Source: Erwinia amylovora (GTDB lineage Bacteria; Pseudomonadota; Gammaproteobacteria; Enterobacterales; Enterobacteriaceae). Taken from it: a DNA stretch of 64,000 nt. How positions within the stretch are numbered: the first letter of the stretch is position 1; every line of letters starts with the position of its first letter. The position numbers and the translations under genes are program-made. Where the stretch lies: contig NZ_CP066796.1 of assembly GCF_017161565.1 (NCBI RefSeq), positions 496,001 through 560,000 of the forward strand. The letters run 5' to 3'. Positions 9,940 through 19,011 of this stretch are shown one piece after another. The notes below the pieces were generated by a model, which saw only the letters and a program-made list of their open reading frames with translations, was not told the DNA's origin and searched no databases.

Positions 9940-10767
9940 TTGGATAGCCTGTTAAAACTTCCTGTGGCGAGTGGGTCCAGAGTCAGGATTTTACAGATAA
10001 CGGATACGCACCTTTTTGCAGGTAAAGATGAAACGCTGCTGGGGGTGAACACGTGGGCCAGTTTTGACGCAGTGCTGGAAGCTGTCGCTGCAGAACAACG
10101 TCACTATGATCTGATCGTCGCCACGGGCGATCTGGCACAGGACCACTCGGTAGAGGCCTATCAGCATTTTGCTGAGGGCATTGCTCGCTTGTCTGCGCCA
10201 TGCGTTTGGCTACCCGGCAATCACGACTATCAACCCACGATGTTTAGCACGCTGGGGGCATCCAGCATTGCCGACCAAAAGCAGGTGCTGATAGGAGACC
10301 ACTGGCAAGCCATGCTGCTGGATAGCCAGGTATTCGGCGTGCCACACGGCGAACTGAGTGAGTACCAGCTGGAGTGGCTGGATCGTGCGATGGCCGCTGA
10401 ACCACAGCGTCACACGCTGATACTATTGCATCACCATCCTTTGCCTTCCGGCTGCTCCTGGCTTGACCAGCACAGCTTGCGTAATCCGCATATGCTTGAT
10501 GCTGTCTTGCAACGCTACCCGCGGGCGAAAACGCTGCTTTGCGGCCATATTCATCAGGAGCTGGACCTTAACTGGCATGGGCGTCGCGTATTGGCAACCC
10601 CGTCAACCTGCGTGCAGTTCAAGCCGCACTGTACCAATTTCACCATTGATGCTGAAGCGCCGGGCTGGCGCTGGTTGGATCTTGCAGCAGACGGCCATCT
10701 GGAGACAGAGGTTAAGCGTCTGAACACCCGCATGTTTAATCCGGATCTCGACTCAGAAGGATACTGA
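9940..10767 (+). CDS. cpdA: 3',5'-cyclic-AMP phosphodiesterase
   Basis: A 275-residue class III metallophosphoesterase that hydrolyses cAMP and so damps CRP signalling. The dimetal motifs occur in order: ITDTHLF (DxH), ATGDLAQD (GDxxxD), LPGNHD (GNHD), LLHHHP and CGHIHQEL (GHxH). It starts with TTG; AAGGA lies eight bases upstream, and E. coli cpdA also uses TTG, so this is a conserved weak start that may keep expression low. It is followed three bases later by yqiA. Confidence 0.95.
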   Translation: MDSLLKLPVASGSRVRILQITDTHLFAGKDETLLGVNTWASFDAVLEAVAAEQRHYDLIVATGDLAQDHSVEAYQHFAEGIARLSAPCVWLPGNHDYQPTMFSTLGASSIADQKQVLIGDHWQAMLLDSQVFGVPHGELSEYQLEWLDRAMAAEPQRHTLILLHHHPLPSGCSWLDQHSLRNPHMLDAVLQRYPRAKTLLCGHIHQELDLNWHGRRVLATPSTCVQFKPHCTNFTIDAEAPGWRWLDLAADGHLETEVKRLNTRMFNPDLDSEGY

Positions 10768-10770
10768 CTG

Positions 10771-11349
10771 ATGGCTACGCTGCTTTATTTGCATGGTTTT
10801 AACAGTTCGCCACAGTCGGCTAAGGCCACGCAGTTCAGGCAGTGGCTGACGCAGTACCACCCTGATATTCGCCTTTGCGTTCCCCAACTGCCGGCTTACC
10901 CCGGTGAAGCCGCGCAGCTGCTGGAAGATTTCGTGATGCAGTCGGCCGGCGAGCCGTTGGGGATAATCGGCTCTTCATTGGGCGGCTATTATGCCACCTG
11001 GCTGTCGCAGTGCTTTATGCTGCCAGCGGTGATTGTCAATCCTGCTGTGCGCCCATTTGAGCTGCTGGTTGATTACCTCGGTGAAAACGAGAACCCGTAC
11101 ACCGGCCAGCAATATGTGTTAGAGTCACGCCATATTTACGATCTAAAAGTGATGCAGATTGACCCGTTAGATTCGCCGGATTTGCTCTGGTTACTGCAAC
11201 AAACGGGCGATGAAGTGCTCGACTACCGCCAGGCTCTCGATTATTACAGCGCCTGTCGACAGACGGTAGAAGAGGGCGGAAATCACGCTTTTATCGGATT
11301 CGAACGCCATTTTTCCGCCATCCTCGACTTCCTTAACGTTAAGGATTGA
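10771..11349 (+). CDS. yqiA: Esterase YqiA, alpha/beta hydrolase
   Basis: A 192-residue small alpha/beta hydrolase of the UPF0227/YqiA type, an acyl-CoA or short-ester esterase. The N-terminal [11 protein letters not shown] forms the oxyanion region, [14 protein letters not shown] holds the nucleophile Ser (GSSLGG), the acid is probably Asp in TGDEVLDYR and the His in [10 protein letters not shown]. It sits between cpdA and parE, as in E. coli, three bases after cpdA. Confidence 0.93.
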   Translation: MATLLYLHGFNSSPQSAKATQFRQWLTQYHPDIRLCVPQLPAYPGEAAQLLEDFVMQSAGEPLGIIGSSLGGYYATWLSQCFMLPAVIVNPAVRPFELLVDYLGENENPYTGQQYVLESRHIYDLKVMQIDPLDSPDLLWLLQQTGDEVLDYRQALDYYSACRQTVEEGGNHAFIGFERHFSAILDFLNVKD

Positions 11350-11379
11350 GATGAGCCGGGGCATGGCCACGCATTTTAA

Positions 11380-13299
<1,920 letters not shown>

Positions 13300-13460
13300 A
13301 ACTGTTCTCATGCCGGGTTCAACCAGCTGTCCTGGCTAATATAGAGTAAAGAGCCGTAGTTCAGGTTAAGCGGGCTTGAACAGGGTTACATAAGCGTTCC
13401 GGCGGCCATCAATCGGCAACCGGCAGCGGATAAATACAGGATGGTCTTCTTCGCAGATAA

Positions 13461-13494
13461 GCACAGTCAGCGCCCGTCCGGGCGCTGACTGTGC
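13461..13494. terminator. Strong inverted repeat at the parE/island junction
   Basis: Perfect 16-bp arms (13461-13476 and 13479-13494) with a two-base loop, so in practice a 15-bp stem with a tetraloop. It lies between parE and the convergent last gene of the island and would separate parE transcription from the long minus-strand operon. No T-run is seen on either side. The rest of 13300-13513 has nothing else recognisable. Confidence 0.7.
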
Positions 13495-13513
13495 GGTGGC
13501 ATGGTGTTTATCA

Positions 13514-14278
13514 CTACCTGACCACGGGGCGCCTTAAGTCAGAGAGTTTGTTGAGTTTATCCTTGAGTATCCCGCAGAATTCCTCAGACGGGGTTTCGCT
13601 AAAAAAGTGATCGCCCCTGACCTGCATCAACTCAAAAGAGCGATCGGTCAGTGTTTGCCAGTGGTACATCATTTCCTCAGAAACCAGACTGTCCTGTTCA
13701 CCATGGAATGCGAGAACAGGGCAATTCAGGCGCGGCGTGTTTGCAAAGCGCCACTCGCGACAAAGTTTGAAGTCGGCTTGCAGGACAGGTAGAAATAGTG
13801 ACGCCAGTTCAGGGTGACGCAGTGTTCTCATGCACGCCGGATTAAAGTCTCTGATCCGCGCCAGCGCTGTACGCATATCGACACCATCGAGGTCAGGAAG
13901 AAGAAAGCGGTGTTCGGGAGAAGCCGTAGAACAAAGGACTAAACACTCGGGCAGCAGATTAACGTTCAGCCGCAAAAGTTTTTGCGTCAGATGGCAGGCA
14001 ATCCAGCCTCCCATACTGGTTCCCACAAAGGCAAAGCGCATACCCCGAAAAAGGGTCAGCTCCCTTGCCATGATATTGACCAAAGAGTCCATATCATTCA
14101 GCGACGGCGTTTTTATATAGTTACCACGTCCAGGCAGGTGCACGGGATGTATCGCTATGTCGTGACCCAGCAGTTGACGCCAGCGCAGGTAAAAATGTGA
14201 ATTTCCCCCCGCATAGGGAAAACAGATCAGATTGTACTTGTCTGGTGAAGGTTGAGTGGTGAGCAGCATTTTTGGCAT
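13514..14278 (-). CDS. Type II thioesterase of the PKS/NRPS island
   Basis: About 254 residues with the layout of external thioesterases that clear misprimed or stalled acyl chains from carrier proteins. The N-terminal motif LICFPYAGGNSHFY is the typical CFP-AGG segment. GTSMGGWIA is the nucleophile elbow, with Thr in the usual GHSMGG His position. GEQDSLVS carries the Asp, and RGDHFF the His. It is the last gene of the minus-strand run. Start uncertain: ATG 14278 has GGAAG too close, ATG 14269 has it nine bases away. No in-line thioesterase domain occurs in the synthases, so this enzyme might also take part in release; that is inference. Confidence 0.9.
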   Translation of the reverse strand: MPKMLLTTQPSPDKYNLICFPYAGGNSHFYLRWRQLLGHDIAIHPVHLPGRGNYIKTPSLNDMDSLVNIMARELTLFRGMRFAFVGTSMGGWIACHLTQKLLRLNVNLLPECLVLCSTASPEHRFLLPDLDGVDMRTALARIRDFNPACMRTLRHPELASLFLPVLQADFKLCREWRFANTPRLNCPVLAFHGEQDSLVSEEMMYHWQTLTDRSFELMQVRGDHFFSETPSEEFCGILKDKLNKLSDLRRPVVR

Positions 14279-14326
14279 CTTCCGTAACAAACCAGTTTAT
14301 CGATTAAAACCAGACTAAGGGTTTCA

Positions 14327-14959
14327 TTAATTGACCAAAGGCTGCGCAGCTGGCGGCGTTTTGGACGGAGCAAGCTGGTGAAAACGTTGCAGGTCAAAGC
14401 GGAAAGCCAGCGGTTGTTTTAGCTTTTTGTTGAGTCCGCTGGGGGGGATATCTAATATTACCTGTTGCTCAATAAGCCGCATGACGTCGTTGCGCGAAAG
14501 CAATAACTTACGCGAGAGTATGTGGATCAGCCGTACAGGAATGGCAAATTCAAATAATATTTGAATTTGCACAACGGCTGTAGAGTCCAGTTCACAAGGA
14601 TCCGCGCCTTCAATAATAAATTCCGGGGTGGGGCCAGTCTTGGCGCTGTTTTTCTTTAAAACGGAGTAATCATATGAATAGCGCCTGACTTGCTCGATAT
14701 TATTCTGTAAGAAATATTCAAGTACTTCGGGGGGGAGTTTCGTATTGCTGATGCGTGTATATATGTCTATATTCCATGTGTAGTCACATTTCTCACATTT
14801 GTAGATATTCCATACGTCCAGCGTTTTTTTCTGTGCATTAACGCGGAAACAACCAGAAGGATAGAAAAGCTTTTTTATTTCGCAAGCAGGGCAGCGCTTT
14901 GTTATTGACTGGTAGCCAAGCGGTTTCACCAGCCAAATTAAGTTTTCATTTTTCATCAT
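14327..14959 (-). CDS. DUF1062 family zinc-ribbon protein
   Basis: About 210 residues. The first third carries two Cys pairs, RCPAC (about 18-22) and KCEKCDYTW, which suit a zinc ribbon. The pattern FRVNAQKKTLDVWNIYKC is typical of DUF1062. The C-terminal third is basic and looks like a small nucleic-acid or protein binding region (LSRNDVMRLIEQQVI); that reading is a guess. ATG 14959 has AAGGA four bases upstream, and ATG 14956 has it seven bases upstream; either may be used. A longer reading frame starting at 15019 has no supporting ribosome site. Base composition is more AT-rich than the synthases. No function is known for this family; a role in the island is unproven. Confidence 0.75.
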   Translation of the reverse strand: MMKNENLIWLVKPLGYQSITKRCPACEIKKLFYPSGCFRVNAQKKTLDVWNIYKCEKCDYTWNIDIYTRISNTKLPPEVLEYFLQNNIEQVRRYSYDYSVLKKNSAKTGPTPEFIIEGADPCELDSTAVVQIQILFEFAIPVRLIHILSRKLLLSRNDVMRLIEQQVILDIPPSGLNKKLKQPLAFRFDLQRFHQLAPSKTPPAAQPLVN

Positions 14960-15075
14960 GTCATCCTTGATAAATACCGCCCGGGCTATCGCGATGCGAG
15001 AGGACGGTAAATCATTCAACCCGATTCAGAGATCGTGAATATCTTGTAAAAGGCGTTATGAGAAATAGCAGGGAA

Positions 15076-15828
15076 CTATATTACGCCTTCAACCATATTT
15101 TTTATTTCCTGCCGTACATGTTCGAAAATCAATTTGCCTGTAAGCGCACTCGATCCAGAGGTTTTTGATAATACACCACGGGTAGAGGCCTGAGCTGTGA
15201 TCGGTAATTGATATACCCCACAACGCGGCGGATGTTCATGATCCGGGCGTTCGCAAGAGACCAGTTCGGGTTTGAGATACATCATTAAACTGGTTTCGGT
15301 CATGCCGGCGTGCTCAGCGTGCCAGCCGGGAAAACCGGGTAAGTTTTCGACAACCCAGCTGCTGCTGACCATGCTCCACCAGCTGAATGCCAGGGCGGAG
15401 CGTTCGGCGAAGGCCCCCGTGCTGCGTACCCTGTCCAGTGCCTCGAAAATGAACCCCTCATTTTCATAATGACCGTTGATGATCACTATTTGACGAAAGG
15501 GTAATGAACACAGACTTTTCAGCGTATCAGCCAGATAGTCGATAAAGGTGCTGCCATCAACGAACAGCGTACCGGGAAACTGAAGCCCGCCGCCGCTTTG
15601 TGGTAAAAAGCGAACGGATAAGGGTTGTACCGGCAGCATAATGCCCTGGCAGTCAAGGGCTAAAGCCTTAGCGAAGGCTTCGGGAATTAGGGTGTCCACA
15701 TTCAATGGCAGGTGAGGCCCATGTTGTTCTATGCCGCCAATGGCCCAGATCAAAGTCCGACCTTCTACGTTTGAACAAATTGATTCACTTGAAAATTCGG
15801 CGAAGTATTCCAGGCTATCAGATCTCAT
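15076..15828 (-). CDS. Creatininase-family cyclic amidohydrolase
   Basis: A 250-residue protein of the creatininase family (creatinine amidohydrolase, MftE, FAPy deformylase relatives). The metal-binding pattern is complete: GGIEQHGPHLPLNVDT supplies Glu, His and Asp, INGHYENEGF supplies His and Glu, and GWHAEHAGMTETSLM supplies the distal Glu. The NGHYEN form and the SGGG...FPGT segment resemble true creatininase more than the NGHGGN of most paralogues. Such enzymes open cyclic amide or amidine rings. The start overlaps the stop of the flavoprotein gene in ATGA, implying coupled translation and a shared pathway. GGAGG lies seven bases upstream. The substrate is not known; ring opening of a reduced pyrimidine-like compound is my inference. 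Confidence 0.88.
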   Translation of the reverse strand: MRSDSLEYFAEFSSESICSNVEGRTLIWAIGGIEQHGPHLPLNVDTLIPEAFAKALALDCQGIMLPVQPLSVRFLPQSGGGLQFPGTLFVDGSTFIDYLADTLKSLCSLPFRQIVIINGHYENEGFIFEALDRVRSTGAFAERSALAFSWWSMVSSSWVVENLPGFPGWHAEHAGMTETSLMMYLKPELVSCERPDHEHPPRCGVYQLPITAQASTRGVLSKTSGSSALTGKLIFEHVRQEIKNMVEGVI

Positions 15829-16709
15829 TGCGATACCTCCGTCAGCTGCGCGCGAGCGCAGAAGGACTGATATTGTTCTAAAATACGCTCAAGCGTGGTG
15901 AACATGCCCTGATGCAGCGCGGAATACACCTGAACCGTTTCGGCACCTGCCAACATGTATTCATGTACATCCTGGCCACTTTGTACTCCTCCGCTGCCCA
16001 TAATCGGAACGCTTACCCCCCGCTGGCGAAGCTCACAGATAGCGGCCAGAACAAGGGGCTTGATGCCAGGGCCGGAATATCCGCACACGCCGCCAAGCAC
16101 TGCTTTTCCTTCAACCAGATCGAAGGCTATGCCGGGAATGGTATCACTGAGCGTAATCGCGCTCGCGCCCCCCTCACAGGCAGCTTGCACTCGCTCGTGA
16201 AGGTACTGGCCTAACGATAGCTTGACTGAAAATTTTGCGTCAGTCTGCTGACGAACTGCATTGGCATAGGCATAGACTCGCTCAGGGTTGTCCTCAGTAA
16301 AATCATCTGCATGCAGGCAAGATATCCCCAGCTCCAAAGGGCAGTCGCTGATATGACGAATGGCCGCCACAAGCAATCCTGTCTCACCGGGGGAGGGCGC
16401 ATGTACGGAAGCAATGATCGGAAGTTGTTGCTGATGAAACTGGCCCAACAGATCCAGCCAATTATCGACTGTCCTCTTCGAATAATGCGTATTGTTTAAC
16501 AGTCCAGTTCCGATGGGATAAACACGCTCGGTGTGAGTTTTCACAGATAGCGGATAGATGGTTTTCGTCACCACCGCTCCCGCACCGCACATTAACAGCT
16601 GCCGGATGTTTTTCGCCTGATCTGATATTAATCCCGAACCCACAATGACAGGAGACTTCAACTTCAGGCCGAGCATGTTATAACCCGCTGCTTCATATTC
16701 ACTTTTCAT
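15825..16709 (-). CDS. Dihydroorotate/dihydropyrimidine dehydrogenase-like flavoprotein
   Basis: A 294-residue FMN TIM-barrel protein. Family marks: VVTKTIYP (FMN-contacting Lys), VKLSLGQ, VCGYSGPGIKP, MGSGGVQSGQD and GAETVQVYSA (phosphate-binding strand end). The active-site loop reads LELGISCLHADD: the catalytic Cys is kept, but the first Asn of the dihydroorotate dehydrogenase NxSCPN motif is Gly and the second is His. His at that place is seen in dihydropyrimidine dehydrogenases (SCPHG), as is the GYSG motif. It is therefore unlikely to be PyrD and may reduce a pyrimidine-like ring. ATG 16709 has GGAG six bases upstream; the ATG at 16721 has none. No Fe-S partner subunit is encoded nearby. 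Confidence 0.82.
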   Translation of the reverse strand: MKSEYEAAGYNMLGLKLKSPVIVGSGLISDQAKNIRQLLMCGAGAVVTKTIYPLSVKTHTERVYPIGTGLLNNTHYSKRTVDNWLDLLGQFHQQQLPIIASVHAPSPGETGLLVAAIRHISDCPLELGISCLHADDFTEDNPERVYAYANAVRQQTDAKFSVKLSLGQYLHERVQAACEGGASAITLSDTIPGIAFDLVEGKAVLGGVCGYSGPGIKPLVLAAICELRQRGVSVPIMGSGGVQSGQDVHEYMLAGAETVQVYSALHQGMFTTLERILEQYQSFCARAQLTEVSQ

Positions 16710-16767
16710 CACCCGCTCCATGTATTGATGACATCAATTATCCTGTTTGATACCCCGCACCGGGCGA

Positions 16768-17256
16768 TCAGGTAATCAGTAAATCTTCAATTATTTCAGA
16801 TATTTGTGAGGGTTTTCTGCGAAATTCATGCAGGTCGAGCTTGGATAATTTACAAACATGCTCCATGCCTTTAAGCAAATGACTGCCACCCTCGACGATC
16901 GGCAGTGGTGTCACCAGTAACACCGGTCGCTTTAGCGCACACGCCCAACCCAGCTCAATATGGGTGCCATCCGTACGCAATAACTCCTTGTCCCCCAGCG
17001 TGGGTAATATCGGCATAAATACATCACACTCCTGCATCCAGGCAAAATCACGTCTGGACACCATTTCCGGCGTGAACACCGGCGTATCTATACCGAATCG
17101 CTCAGTTTTATGGGCTGAAAGCACTTGCCCATTAAGTTGAATAACCGCCTGAATGGCGAGTTCTAACGTCTGTTTAAGTTCCTGATTAAAAACTTCATGT
17201 TCAATGGCAAACTGAATAGGGCCACCAATAAATATCTTTCGATTACGCAACGCCAT
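16768..17256 (-). CDS. Nucleoside 2-deoxyribosyltransferase-like protein (MilB/NDT superfamily)
   Basis: A 162-residue small Rossmann-like protein. The N-terminal KIFIGGPIQFA matches the KIYLAGP-type phosphate/ribose loop of the family. ECDVFMPILP is the central strand with its acidic residue. TDGTHIELGWACALKRPVLLV holds the putative nucleophilic Glu, as in the GTxxELGxA signature. Members either transfer deoxyribose between bases or simply hydrolyse N-glycosidic bonds; MilB and BlsM release cytosine from CMP in nucleoside antibiotic pathways. AGGAG lies six bases upstream of the start. It sits between the ACP-aminotransferase and the flavoprotein genes. Actual substrate unknown. Confidence 0.8.
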   Translation of the reverse strand: MALRNRKIFIGGPIQFAIEHEVFNQELKQTLELAIQAVIQLNGQVLSAHKTERFGIDTPVFTPEMVSRRDFAWMQECDVFMPILPTLGDKELLRTDGTHIELGWACALKRPVLLVTPLPIVEGGSHLLKGMEHVCKLSKLDLHEFRRKPSQISEIIEDLLIT

Positions 17257-17300
17257 GTGAAACTCCTGAGATATTGATTAAATTGCATTAACTGGCCTGA

Positions 17301-18980
17301 TTATTTGCGTATCGCTGTCAGGGCTTGCGCTTGCAATTCGTCCATGCTGTGGACGAATGCCTCGAAAACGGCATCCAGGTGAGAGTTTTCATGCGCTGCG
17401 GACAGGAACCAGCAACGCCACTCCCAGATATACACACCGCGGATAAGCAAGTTGTAATAAAGTAAGTCCATGTTTTCTTTGTGAATAAGACGAAAGAATG
17501 AGCTGAACACTCGCGCTTCAATATCGATACCCCGCGACTGAAACAGATCGTTCAGGCGTGAGGTAAACGCCGCTGTTTTTTGACTCAGGGCCTGTGTAAA
17601 TGCCACGCCGCCCCGCTTTATTTCCAGCAAGGTAGCCCGGGCGGTTTTCATCGCCAGCGGGTGCTGGAAAAATGTGCCGCCGAAGAATGTCGGCTCAACG
17701 CCCGGAAAGCTGTTATCGCCGTAATTCCAGTTGCCGCCATCGATGGCATCAAGCGTATGCCCACGGCCTGCTATCAGCCCCATCGGCATGCCTCCCCCGA
17801 TGGTTTTGCCATAGGTAACGATGTCAGCCTCGATCCCGTACAGGCCCTGTATCCCCGCGGGGTGTACACGAAAACCAGTTACAATTTCGTCAAAGATCAG
17901 CAGGGTGCCAACCAGGGAGGTCGCCTCACGCAGCTGCTGCAGGTAGACAGGATCGGCCAGCCCCGGATCGCGGGTTGGCACCGGCTCAATCAAAACGGCG
18001 GCAATTTTGCTGCCATGGCTGGCAATGAATTTCAGTGCTTCCGACGAACCAAACTCGAACACCGAGACATCTGCCACCATATTTACCGGGATACCCACCG
18101 AAACAGGCCTGGTTTTCGCCCCAGCGTCAAAGCGGTCGGCGGTTGCCAAAACCGCATCCCAGTGGCCGTGGTAACTGCTGGAAAACAGAACAATATGGTT
18201 GCGTCCTGTCGCCGCTCTTGCCGCGCGAACGGCATTCATGATCGCTTCCGTACCACTATTAACAAATGCGACCCGGTGCATGCCGGTTATTTCACAGACC
18301 AGCCTGGCGACCTCCAGAGCCAGTTCGTGGCGGGTACCCAGCCCAAACCCCTCTTCAACCTGCTCCTTAAGAGCGCTACTCACGAATGCGGGCAGGTGAC
18401 CAAAAAGATGGGAACCAAACCCCATCGTCATATCGATGTAATCGTTGCCGTCCAGGTCGCGTAGCGTCGCGCCGTTGAATTCGCGACAGACCAGCGGATA
18501 GAGCAGCTCCTTGATTGATGGTTTAAAGCCAATACCCGAACGACTGTCCGCAATCAGATTGCGCACCTCCACGGCATGTGCCTTGGACTTTTTTGTTCTG
18601 GCGTTGTAACGGGGAATGAACTCGTCCAGATATTGCTGGCGCGCAGCCGACTCGACAGGCGCGTTACTGCGGTTCATCCACTGAAACGGCCGGCCTTGCG
18701 CGGGCCTGGCGTCAGCAGGTCCCTCACTTATCTGGCTGTGGGCATGTATATAGGCCGCCAGTTTGGCGACCGTCTGTAACTCCGAAAAGAATTGTCTTAC
18801 TGATAGCTTCACGCCAAAAGCTTTCTGAATCGGCGTAAGCACTTCAAACAGGAGCAATGAATCCGCTCCCAGTTCCGCCAGCTGGGTATCTCGTCCTAAC
18901 GCCTCGGGTGGCAGTTCGAATACCTTGCTGAACAAGTCCGTCAGAACTTGCTCTGTGTCGTGTAAATTGCTTTTATCCAT
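17301..18980 (-). CDS. Acyl carrier protein-class III aminotransferase fusion
   Basis: A 559-residue fusion. Residues 5-80 are a carrier domain with the attachment motif ELGADSLLLFE (Ser 41). Residues about 130-559 are a PLP-dependent class III aminotransferase of the glutamate-1-semialdehyde aminotransferase type: NSGTEAIMNAVRAAR, SSSYHGHWD, IFDEIVTGFR and the PLP-lysine segment VTYGKTIGGGMPMG (Lys 392). In mycosubtilin- and iturin-type synthases such a domain converts a carrier-bound beta-ketone to a beta-amine. A role in haem synthesis is ruled out by the fused carrier domain. ATG 18980 is preferred because GGAG lies six bases upstream; the ATG at 18992 lacks a site. It directly follows the lone KS, with which it could form a split KS-ACP-aminotransferase module. 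Confidence 0.9.
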   Translation of the reverse strand: MDKSNLHDTEQVLTDLFSKVFELPPEALGRDTQLAELGADSLLLFEVLTPIQKAFGVKLSVRQFFSELQTVAKLAAYIHAHSQISEGPADARPAQGRPFQWMNRSNAPVESAARQQYLDEFIPRYNARTKKSKAHAVEVRNLIADSRSGIGFKPSIKELLYPLVCREFNGATLRDLDGNDYIDMTMGFGSHLFGHLPAFVSSALKEQVEEGFGLGTRHELALEVARLVCEITGMHRVAFVNSGTEAIMNAVRAARAATGRNHIVLFSSSYHGHWDAVLATADRFDAGAKTRPVSVGIPVNMVADVSVFEFGSSEALKFIASHGSKIAAVLIEPVPTRDPGLADPVYLQQLREATSLVGTLLIFDEIVTGFRVHPAGIQGLYGIEADIVTYGKTIGGGMPMGLIAGRGHTLDAIDGGNWNYGDNSFPGVEPTFFGGTFFQHPLAMKTARATLLEIKRGGVAFTQALSQKTAAFTSRLNDLFQSRGIDIEARVFSSFFRLIHKENMDLLYYNLLIRGVYIWEWRCWFLSAAHENSHLDAVFEAFVHSMDELQAQALTAIRK

Positions 18981-19011
18981 CTCTCGCTCCATGAATGATT
19001 AGATGACCTGT

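Noticed and set aside
13300..13513. tRNA or integrase scar at the island's left edge
   Set aside because: No tRNA-like fold, integrase fragment or shared direct repeat with the right edge could be seen.
15825..16709. Biosynthetic dihydroorotate dehydrogenase (pyrD)
   Set aside because: Orotate-binding Asn residues are replaced and the context is not pyrimidine biosynthesis.
17301..18980. Haem-pathway glutamate-1-semialdehyde aminotransferase (hemL)
   Set aside because: It is fused to a carrier domain and lies within the synthase operon.
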